Below are positions 22,861-34,000 of a DNA stretch of 64,000 nucleotides, in pieces. Position numbers and translations under genes: made by a program. The DNA comes from Bolinopsis microptera (Eukaryota > Ctenophora > Tentaculata > Lobata > Bolinopsidae). Position 1 is the first letter of the stretch, and each line of letters starts with the position of its first letter. Under the pieces are notes generated by a model, which was not told where the DNA came from, searched no databases, and saw only the letters and a list, made by a program, of their open reading frames with translations. The DNA is taken from positions 6,221,001-6,285,000 of the forward strand of contig NC_087073.1 of NCBI RefSeq assembly GCF_026151205.1, given 5' to 3'.

Positions 22861-23789
22861 CTGTGAACAAATTCGTAACAAAGGTTTGTCTACAGGAATG
22901 TGTTGTCCATAGTCCCAGGAACCACCAAACGCCCCACCCCTAATATTAGTTATTCGGCTCCCGAAGGTCTTGAGATCTCCATAGGGGGTGCAAAATGACC
23001 GCAATGGCCACATTATGGCAGGCGAATGATAGTTTCAGAACGATTGGGGCTTTAGTTTTCCAGTTAACAGTCTGAATCACCTTGACGACGGCTGGAAATT
23101 GGCTCCTGGTGGCACTTACGAACCAGTTGCAACAAAAGCTATAATTGCTCCAGAGTCTATTTTGAACCTTATATGTTGTAGTACTGTTCTGTCGATGTGG
23201 AACAGGCCTGTTTGACTTTCAGATGTTCATGTAGGAAATATGGCTTCAATTGTTTGCCAGCTTGTGGACGATGCCATGGTATGAACTGCACAAACATTAG
23301 ACATGATGAACCTGAAGAACAAGCGAATTTTGATTAATATTAACTGTGTATTAATAATTGTCATGGTATTTACTGAGAATACACATTTTAGATTAACTGT
23401 ATTTGTTATTTGTAGATGAGTTTTGAAATAGATTTGAAATAAGCGTTAAAAATAATTTGGTGTATTTTTTTTTGAAATTTCAATAAAATTGAGAAAAATT
23501 GAGAAAAACTCCATTTATTTCGAAAAATAAAGCCCCAATCGTTCTGAAACTATCATTCGCCTGCCATAATGTGGCCATTGCGGTCATTTTGCACTCCCTA
23601 TGGAGATCTCAAGACCTTCGGGAGCCGAATAACCAATATTATTATTAGGGGTGGGGCGTATGGGTTCCTGGAGAAAAATGACTATAAAAATTTTTGCCCA
23701 AAAGTTTCAGCTGGACGGTTTTTTGTGGTTCCTGGGACTATGGACAACACATTCCTGTAGACAAACCTTAGTTACGAATTTGTTCACAG
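22861..23789. mobile_element. Element with about 190-bp terminal inverted repeats
   Basis: The left arm (22861 to about 23062), from CTGTGAACAAATTCGTAAC inward through GAATGTGTTGTCCATAGTCC and GGCTCCCGAAGGTCTTGAGA, is repeated in reverse orientation from about 23531 to 23789. The right arm has an extra insertion of about 60 bp near 23665-23730. The 470-bp middle has no coding sequence. A related solo end is at 1478-1533. Confidence 0.85.
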
Positions 23790-26700
23790 ATTGACCCATA
23801 AACAGCAATTCTTGCCTTAACTAAAATTCCTATTTCTCGTCTAATTTGCACGTGGGCGGTCGTACATAAAGAATTCTCTGAATTATAAGTAAGATGGTGA
23901 CAACTGACAGCATAGTGAACGGGTGTCTTAAAAGCAAGTACTACATGGGGCTTTTAGCGACGCTACACGAAACGAATGACAAATACCTTTCATTTACACC
24001 ATTGAGTTACTTTATCGTTAGTCACCACTACCAGGTTGAGAGATCTTGAGCGTGATTGGTGAATTCACTAACACTCCAGGTTATTCAATAACATTGTTAT
24101 AGCGTTACATATTATTCTCAAGAATCGGTGTGAACTGCAATCAAAAGCTTTATGGGCGCTGAAAATTATACATATGTCTCATGATAGAGTTAATAAACTG
24201 ACATGACGTGCCCCGCATTTATTTCTATAAAGCTTGCATAATCATTGATAATAAGTAGAATAATAGGAAAGATCGACACGGTAAGTTATTTAACTTACTA
24301 ATATCGGACCTTAATTCTAAAGATTTAATCTTATGACATATCTAGGAACATTTCAAACTTACCAATTTTGCCATGAAAAGAAGAAAGCTATTACTATTGC
24401 GAATTATTGGTTTAATTGGCAAGATTAATTTGTATTTAGTATACTACCTCAATGTTAGAACAGAATAACTTTATTATGTATAATATTATTTGTAGTTAAA
24501 TAAAGGGAGTGATTATGTGGCTCTCTAAATAAATAATATATTCTAACATTTATTGTACGTTAAAATATTCCCAACAATCCATTGTCTGGACTCTGGATTG
24601 GGCTGACTTGATTTAGGTCCTATACCAATAAACTCTGTTTTTTCATCATTCATTTTTAGGAATTTAACTGTCATTCATTCTTTTATCTCTAGAAACAACT
24701 TTTCACAGCTGGTAAATCAGGATTGGGACTGTGAACATCATAAGCACAGTACAGAGCGGCAAAACAACAAAACGAGAAATACTGTTAGAAAAGATAGAGA
24801 GGAAGCCTTGGAGGGCTTAGCTATGGCTGTAGATAGTAGATACTAATGATGCCAGAGGCAACATGTGTCATGTAAGTGCGGTAATATTTTGCAAATAGTG
24901 CGATTTCGCACCTGACTGAAACTTTTTTATGTGCGGCAAATTTGGAGAAAAAAGTACCGCAATTGAGCTGAACAATTCGCCAAATTTTCAGCTTATTGTT
25001 TCATTGAATTAACTCAAACGTAACGTCTTACACTGAGTTTTCAGAAAATTCAAAATTTGCTAACCTAAAACTATTCTCATAGAGTCATAGAGGGTTAGTT
25101 GAGCTGGCAACAATTGAAAAGTAGAGTATTCAATATTATGACTACATAATTTTACAACATAAGATTCCAAAATATTGTGTATATAAGCGGCTAACATGAC
25201 TTAATTTCCGTGACTTCAGTGACTCAATTCAATTTCATGTGTTTGAACTCATTACAGTCAGCAGTGTTCAAGACAAGGGTAACACTGTTTGATGTAGAGG
25301 CAGTTACTTTGTACTTTTGTATCTGCGACTACCTAAGTAGAGAGATCCTTGTTGTTGGTTAAAGAGGACTCTATTATATAATATAGATCTAACTAAAGTT
25401 ACCTAATCTCAAGAGGGTGTTTTACAGTGATATCGTCACGTTTTGCTTTTGAATAGTGAATAGGCCTGATAACATGGATAAGATGAGGTGGAAAATATCC
25501 ACTGATTGAGTCGATATTGATAATAGTGTGAAAAGGGGGGAAAATGACTCATTTATCGATTTAGACATCAAAAGATTTAACTTAAAACGTGACAAGCACC
25601 AATATGAGGTATTAAGCTTATACTACCAGGACGAGATCTCAAACTTCATGCTCAGAACATCATAACTCTTAACAATCAATAAAATCATAACATCAATATT
25701 TGTTATCAACTAATAATATCAGCAGCAGCATGGCATAAAGCTGATAACGATACCCTAAGAGGAAACTGTTACGCTCACAAAATTAAAGAGAACGTTTGGC
25801 AAGTTAAGCTGTGCGAATGTTACCGTTACCATAGCAACGAACTACATCAACAACGTTAGAAGGAAGTGTGTGCGGACATGATATGATTAATGAGCTATCA
25901 ATAGTAAAACTACCTCCATCAGTAGGCCGTGTTATTACCTTTTGTGTGGCTGCGCCGATAAAGGCCATTAATCGTCGAGAAATTACCTGATTTTGTAATG
26001 AATTTATAGTCCCAATCGGCACAGATAGAGCTTTATTCATGAATTGAACTTTTTTTGTACAATCGAGCACGCGTATTTATCATCTTAAACGAGCAAAACA
26101 ATTGCTGGTGTTAAAAATGATATTACACAAACGATCGAAGTTGAATTTATATAAAACAAAACTACCATAAAACGTTCTGGAGTGGCCGACATAGCTGACT
26201 TACTGAATGACTTACTGACATTAACATACTAAACGTTCATTTACTTTTTGAACACCAAAAAAGGTCAAGAAAATAACTGTTGCATGACATGGGTAAAACA
26301 TTCTGGAGACGTTGTAACGTGACAATCAAGTAATATATGAACTAGAAGTGACACTTCTTGGCGTACAGTTCTTCTTTTTCTTATAATATGTTCAACACAA
26401 GTACAATTATTCAAATGATAAAGTGACATGTTTTATACTAACGTACGCACAATAATCACAACTACTAACTCAACCTGGAGGAATCGGAAACCTTACTCCT
26501 GATTAATTCTCTTAAGAATATAACTGGTCATACGTGAGATCACATCAGAGCGATCAGGTATTATTATTCGAATTTAAAGATAACAAGAAGCGATTGAGAT
26601 AGAATAATAGATATTATATAATAAAATGTTATTATGTCGAATGGGAAGGGCCGATCAATAATGATCAGCGACCAAAGTATTTCATTAATAATGATATTAT

Positions 26701-27060
26701 AGCCACCATAGATGACTACGATCATGGGGACAGGAGAGGTGGCGAAACTTGCAAGATTGTTTGAATTTTGTCACGTGATAATGAGTCTGAAATCCGATTG
26801 GTTGATGCTTTGAGCTGATCGATTAACCGCTCTACGCAACAAAACAAGCTCGTGCCACAACCCAATGATTATCATCATCTACATCAAGTTCGCGAGTTGT
26901 TTAGCGAACAGTAGTACTGAATCAGTACTACTGATCTCAGTCACACGACAGTTAAAAAGGAGCACTAAATTTGCCCCATTTCCCCTCCCCGATGAAACCG
27001 TACCATTTCCATGATAGACTTGTTGCAAAAATACTGATTTAGCTTGAAGTTCATAAAATA
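23790..27060. other. Long gene-poor interval
   Basis: More than 3 kb of AT-rich DNA. Apart from one doubtful small ORF on the minus strand (25804-26040) and a perfect RFX-type X-box match, GTTACCATAGCAAC, at 25825-25838, I recognise nothing. No exon with flanking splice sites could be supported. Confidence 0.5.
25804..26040 (-). CDS. Doubtful small ORF, 78 codons
   Basis: From the first ATG (26040) the frame gives 78 residues with one short hydrophobic/β-like stretch (RRLMAFIGAATQKVI..GGSFTIDSS). The spacing faintly recalls an OB-fold protein such as RPA3, but I cannot support that assignment. There is no intron evidence or poly-A signal. It may be chance; the X-box at 25825 lies inside it. 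Confidence 0.15.
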   Translation of the reverse strand: MNKALSVPIGTINSLQNQVISRRLMAFIGAATQKVITRPTDGGSFTIDSSLIISCPHTLPSNVVDVVRCYGNGNIRTA

Positions 27061-27835
27061 TACAGGGTGGGCCGAAAGTCAGTACCCATACGTTGGCCTT
27101 AATAGCTCCGCCGTGTTTTATATTTGAGAGCTGTTGCTTTGCAGATGGCATACTGTACTTACTGGTTCGAGGATTCCGTCGTCAAAATTTGAAAATTCGA
27201 ATATTTTAGACCACGCCCATTCAATATTAAAACACCTATATTGTTTTCTCTGAACATGCTGAACGCCTAATTTTTTCAGAGACGGTAGATTATCAAATGT
27301 TGCATATGAACTGAAAACATGAGGCAAAACGGATTAGAAATGACGAAGTTATCAAGCATTTTCTGTATCTCGTTAACAATATTGACTGGGTGATTATGTG
27401 ACACCGTGACACGACACCTTAATTGGGCACCCTTAACAATTCCCATAATGTTTAACGGGGTAGTTAACGGGGGCACCTTATCACGTGATTAGGTAAACCA
27501 ATCACCTGATCACACGTAATGAATAAACTCGTTATGCTTCATATCTCGGTCATCTGAGAAGCTACAGTTAGTTCTAATTCTTTCAGGACAAACGTAATTC
27601 GAATGGCCAAACACAATTCAATAACATTTAGCTTGATCCGACTATCCAAACTATCAAATAAATGTGAAAATGAACCTCCATTTGAAAAAAATGAACGCGA
27701 ATATTTTTCGAGTTGGCAAATTCCTTGAACCAGTGGTGGTACTAAGTCATACCAGAAAGAAGTATTTAAATTGGGCACTCAGTGACTGAGCTATAAAGGC
27801 CAACGTATGGGTACTGACTTTTGGCCCACCCTGTA
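27061..27835. mobile_element. Mariner-like non-autonomous element (TA target duplication)
   Basis: Inverted repeats of about 38 bp (left TACAGGGTGGGCCGAAAGTC..; right its reverse complement) are flanked by TA on both sides. The ACAGGGTGG start with TA duplication is typical of the Tc1/mariner superfamily. The 700-bp interior has several minus-strand ORFs of 60-90 codons without a recognisable DDE/D catalytic motif, so I call it non-autonomous or decayed. Confidence 0.8.
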
Positions 27836-27839
27836 TATA

Positions 27840-27885
27840 CAGTAAAACCCCGACTCACCACATACCCCGATACACCGCGGCCATT
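27840..27885. repeat. Pogo/Tigger-like terminal repeat
   Basis: CAGTAAAACCCCGACTCACC, followed a few bases later by CACCGCGG, looks like the conserved end of pogo-group elements. A similar end occurs at 30825-30850 (CAGTTAACCCTGATTTACC then GCGG). No matching second ends were found close by. Confidence 0.45.
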
Positions 27886-28085
27886 TCCTTTCCCCCCAAA
27901 TAGGGCTAAACAGTAAACATACATAATTAAACCAAACAAAACCAAACGTTAAACAGTTTACGCTTTAAAGCTGCCTCCCCCTCCAGACATCTGCTTCCAT
28001 TTGAAATTGTATTAAAACTTTACCACAAGAATTTAATTTGGGCAAAACTTAAAAGTTAAATTTCTTGTTTTACGGTTGGCTGTAA

Positions 28086-31000
28086 CTATTTACCTAGTAT
28101 AGTTGTGTTCCATGTCTCGTAGCTGTAATTCGGATCAAAGTCGGCGGAGGTCAGGTCATCGTCCATGTCAAACCCAAAATCATCCTCAAAATCATCCTGA
28201 AATATCAGATATATAAGATTACATTGCGATCAGTCATATTTCCAATTATTCAATAATATGATCACTAAATTGTCAACAATAGAAAATTTAACTTTGCACT
28301 TAGGTGCAACAACCAACGCCACCGCAACGCCAACTGTTAATAACGCTATAGGCATTTAAGCATTTAGTTGAGAATTATTCTACATGGTGGCAGTAAAGTG
28401 GTGACATGGTGGCAGCATGGTGATGGTTAAGTGGAAGTAAAGTGGCATCGTTCGTCTTACCGTAGCCTGCATCCATCTTTTTACCACAGATTAACATTGT
28501 TAAAAGGTCATTCAACAAAAATAAGATATAAAATATGTGTTCTACCTCTTCCGTTATTTCAGATATCAAGGATTCCTCTCTCTGCCTCTCTGCTAACACA
28601 GATTGAACGGTAGGTACTGGCGCTATCTCTATCGACTCCAGCTTCCAATGTTCTTCCTGGGACATTTTGCTGGTTTTAACACGTTTAAAATATTCATAAC
28701 AACTTCACTGTAGGGCTCTACATGTTCAATTCGTCAGCTAGGATGGTTTTGTAGAGCCATAAATATACAAATATAGCGACCATATTTTAGTAATATTAAG
28801 TAGAAACCACATAATCTTTAATCTCATTGGATTGCTGTTCAGGTTTGAGCATGCAAGAGAGCCGATTATATTTCTAGTGCATGTATAAACTACAAATCAG
28901 CACTGCATTAACATCAGCACACCTGGCTTATGCAGTTCAACATTGATTAATGTCGTGGATTGTATCAGATTCGTGAATTTAATAAATTTTCTGAATTTCC
29001 AATACATGTGACTACACTTTGACTATAACACTGTGACTACACTGTGACTACATTATGACTACATGTGACTACACTCAATTACCTGTCCGAAAGTTCCAAT
29101 GCACATGCCGTCAGGAGCCCAGAGTTTGAGAGAGCAGTCACTGCTGGCACTCACTATGACAACCCTGTTACCACGGACACACACCTCCACCTCCGTGATG
29201 CATTCCCCGTGCCCCGTCCACTGTCTGTAGATCACTGAGGGGGCAAGTTTTAAGTTACTTTAACAGTGTAGGTACTGGCTTGGAAAATGACCTTTAGTCG
29301 CATCCACGGTTAACATAAAGAACCTGATCATATCCCTTATAAAAACGGGATATTAATAACTTATGTAATTAAATAACTTATGTAATTAATACATAATAAC
29401 TTATGTTATAAGTTAACTAATAAGATAGTTACTACGAGCAGGAACTGACCAGGTTTAAGAAGGGGTTCAGCTTCCTCATCCAGCACAGTGCCATCACAGA
29501 ACCCTTCAATAAGCCAGGTCTTCATTTCTCCGGAGGTGTCGGCCGTCACTAACAGGTGGTTTTCTGGATCAACTGCCATTGTGATGCTGTCAACGTTAGG
29601 GTGCGCTATGAACTCTCCCTGAAGTTGAGATATTTAACGTTAGGGTGCACTATGAACTCTCCCTGAGGTTGAAATATTTAACGTTAGGGTGCGCTATGAT
29701 TATGAACTCTCCCTGAGGTTGAAATATTTAACGTTAGGGTGCGCTATGAACTCTCCCTGAGGTTGAAATTTTATAAGAAATTTTATAAGAGGTCGTACAG
29801 CATGTGTTTTTAATATGTTTTCAACATACCCAAAGTCAAATTTATGGTTGATTTCGGGGAGAACCCCTCGCCCGGTTACACTGTTACAGGTCACTCCATT
29901 TCTTCAAACTAAGTCGCTTGAAATAAATAAAGTTACGACGGAGTTGTTTGAAACTAAATATTATACAATTAATGCCGTAATTACATTGTGACCGATGCAA
30001 GCCTCCCTTGCGGGTTATTAAATAAAAATTTAATACTTTCCAGAGAGCCGAAACCTAAATTTCCGACCAGTGCAAGTGGGCGGTAAGATAGTGCCAAAGA
30101 TATTTAACAAGGGTGATTTAACGAAAAATTTGAATTCATTTGAAACGTAAGTGGTCCGTACCGCTATTTGTAGAACGATTTTAATTACGGCAATTGTTTC
30201 ATTTTAAGAAAGAGTTACAGGAGTACAGAGGAAAATTGTGCATTTAACGATTATAATTTGAATCATTTCAATCGTGCTCACTGCTCAATGGGAATTTCAA
30301 TCAATAATTTTATCTGGCTAGCAAATTAAAAGTTAAAACACCTGGCAGCACACGAATATAAAAGTAAGAAACAATGCCCATAAATCAGTAGCCAGAAAAT
30401 ATCGTTTTTCATCAAGTTGTGCACCAACTAATCTCATCCTTTGATACCATCATGGCCATCAGCCAACTCCTAACCATATTATCAGGTAAACGTAAATTCA
30501 TTATTAAGTCAAATGTTCGCAAAAAACCAATCCAAAATTTAGATTGTATCATGAACCTTTGCTACTGCTTAATTCTGATACTTAATAGTTATTTCAGCGT
30601 TCATTCTTGCTGGATGTCTTCAAGTTAAAGGAACACAGCTGGCCTCTATAAATGAAACACTCTTGAGAAAAGGATTAGAGGCAGGGAGAAAACTAGAAAT
30701 ATATGCTGGAGGGAAGGCATCAGACAAATTGAAAAAGTGTTCACAAAACGATGTGGTCAAAAGAGATTATTTAGGGACTACCGGTGGGAGAACCTCAGGT
30801 TATTGTTCAATAATTGCTTGATTATGTTACAGTTAACCCTGATTTACCGCGGAGTGAAAGGAAACAGGAAAATCGGGGGTTATCGTATTATAATCACTTC
30901 GTTATAAGCTAGTAATTTTTGAAATTGTTTAATGGATTTATCAATCGAAGCAATCAAATTAATGACTAACAGTAGTTAAAAAATAAATGGCATTTAGCTC

Positions 31001-34000
31001 AAAAAAAGAAAAGAATGAATTTAACAGCAACTTCTACTAAACATCATTAATTCTCTTCAGGGTTACGCCGGTTACAGACAGGGTCACAGACAAGGTTACG
31101 GACAGCTAAATGTCACTGCTTCGACACAAGCGAAGAACAAGACCTCAGCAGCTCATACTTAAGCAAAATAAATCTTAAAAAAGGAGTGAATAAATTTGGT
31201 TGCGGGTGGAAAAGGAATGAGGACAAAAGAAAGATTAGCGTGTGCTGTTTCTTCAAGGAAACGTAATGTCAATGATGATTAATATGAACGATTAAATTAT
31301 TTTTTAAATTATTTTAAACTAGTAAAACACTCGAAATAGTCGGACAGAAGAATAGTTTCATGTCTACCCGTCTGTTACGAGAGAGATGTCTATTTAGAGT
31401 GCTTCACTAGTTTGAAATATGATGCTCCCGCTTTTCAGTTGAGCACTTTTCTGAACATCCAAGCAACACTATATTATACAATTTAAACGAAAATTCATGT
31501 GACACTAATGTCAGAGTAATTTGTTCACTCATAATGAAGTTTGGTGTTTTATTTTGTATTCTGTAACCAAGTTGTGATTCGCAAATACCTATTATTTTAA
31601 ATAAGGATCGAGAAATCATACTGATCGTCAGCTTCTTAGAAAATTTTCACCGACGAAATAGTTTCTCCAGAAATTTACGGTACATTCGTGCAGTCTGAAA
31701 CTTAAAGTTGGGAAACTGTAATAGATGTCGAATTTCGGAGAAATTGTGACCAATAGCTCTGAGAAAGAGCGGTTCGCGAATTCTTTTAATCAAATTTTTA
31801 AAAAGTGCACAGTTACATGATGAGGTGATATTTTTTTGCCAATAATTCAAAAAGAATTGAAATACTAGTAACATCTTAAATCCCAAAAACTTCATCTACT
31901 TCACCGCAACATAAAAATAGATTCCATCTGCATCAATTTCTATCGAAGGAATGTTTGGTGGCTATAATAAAACAGCTTGATATATAACAACAGGAAACGT
32001 ATTACCAAGTGAACCCCGACTCACCTCGCAGCTACCACTGTGTAAGTTCCAGAACCGGACCCAACCGTTCTGCCCGCACGTCACCAGAGCTGCCTCTTTC
32101 GGGTTCTCTAGCCTTGTTTCCAGTATCAACATCATTTCAACTGTACTCTGCAAACGGTTAATTATATTACGTCTTTGAAACGAGGAATAATTCAGGGAAA
32201 GCAGCTGCTTAATAAATGCCATGTGATTAGTTCGTGGAAGATTGAAAAGGACACCGAAGACAGCAGCTGCTGGAGTTGATAGAACATGAATATTTAATTA
32301 ACTGTAGAGTACAAACATACCTGTGTTTTCATAGCTTGACTGGAGCGACTCTCTAGTTTCATTATCTTATTCTCACTGTTTGGGTTCCATAGCACTATCT
32401 CTCCATTCGCACTAGCTGTAGCTAAGTGTCCTAGTAATGAGAAGGGTTGATAATAAACGCCATTACAAACTTCAGGGCGGCAGGTAAAAGAAATGCGCTG
32501 AGCTACACTCTAGTCTAAAGGGGACAACAGTTTTCTCAATATACCTACTGTAATAAAGTGGCAAAAGAAAGCCCCTGCGGCCTGCCTCCTCCCTTAAACC
32601 CCTGCTATATACCCTTAAACCCCTGCTTTTACCCCTTAAACCCCTGCCATCCCCCTTAAACCCCTGCCCTTTACCCCTTAAACCCCTGCTTTTACCCCTT
32701 AAACCCCTGCTTTTACCCCTTAAACCCCTGCCCTTTTCCCCTTAAACCCCTGCCCTTTACCCCTTAAACCCCTGCCCTTTACCCCTTAAACCCCTGCTTT
32801 TACCCCTTGAACCCCTGCTTTTACCCCTTAAACCCCTGCCCTTTATTCCTTAAACCCCTGCCTTCCCCCTTAAACAGTTAAACCCCTGCCCGTTACCCTT
32901 TAAACCCCTGCCCTTTACCCCTTAAACCTCCGCTTTTACCCCTTAAACCCCTGCCCTTTACCCCTTAAACCCCTGCCCTTAACCCCTTAAACCCCTGTTT
33001 TTACCCCTTAGGCCTTAAACCCCTGCTTTTACCCCTTAAACCCCTGCCCTTTACCCCTTAAACCATAGTTGGTTCGTGCGCACTTAACGTACTTTTAAAA
33101 CATAACGCACTTAACGTACGAAAAAACGTAAAACGCACTTTTACCTACCCTCGCACGAACCAACTATGCCTTAAACCGCTGCCTTCTCCCTTAAACCCCT
33201 GCCCTTTACCCCTAAAACCCCTGCCCTTTACTTAAGGGGGCAGGGGGGGGTCCTCATGGAAATTTTCTTAAAATCGATTTTTTAGTTGTTTCTAATAGAG
33301 GGGAGTGATGTCTATCAGATGCTTTTAATCCCATAGAAAAATATTGTTCCTAGCCGAAATTATTGCCGGTCAAAGGTCAGCGCTTGTGTGTAATTGTATT
33401 GCGCAAGGGATTTTTGATCGCGCGTCCTGAAAATCGACTCTAAAAATCTATCTTCTCCTACATATTTTGAGCAATCACTCTGAAACTTTTAGGATATGTT
33501 CTAGGGACCATTTAGAAGAAATAAGCCGGATGGAATTCTGAGATAGGCCCTTAAACATTTTTTATTCGATTTTGAAAATCTTGGACCTCGTTTTTTGATG
33601 ATTTTTCGAGGTCCAAGATTTTCAAAATCGAATAAAAATTTTTTAAAGGCCTATCTCAAAATTCCATCCGGCTTATCTCTTCTAAATGGTCCCCAGAACA
33701 TATCCTGAAAGTTATATGTTTTTTGATGATTTTTCGAGGTCCAAGATTTTCAAAATCGAATAAAAATTTTTTAAAGGCCTATCTCAAAATTCCATCCGGC
33801 TTATCTCTTCTAAATGGTCCCCAGAACATATCCTGAAAGTTTCAGAGTGATTGCTCAAAAAATGTAGGAGAAGATAGATTTTTAGACTCGATTTTCAGGG
33901 CGCGCGATTGAAAATCGCTCGCGCAATACAATTACACATGAGCGCTGACCTTTGACCGGCGATAATTTCAGCTAGGAACAAAATTTTTCCATGGGACCAA

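Noticed and set aside
27118-27778. Several minus-strand ORFs inside the mariner-like element as a transposase
   Set aside because: No catalytic DDE/D spacing or helix-turn-helix could be recognised and the frames are not continuous.
32580-33229. Possible CRISPR array or telomere tract
   Set aside because: Units are contiguous without unique spacers, the context is an animal intron, and the unit is not a known telomere repeat.
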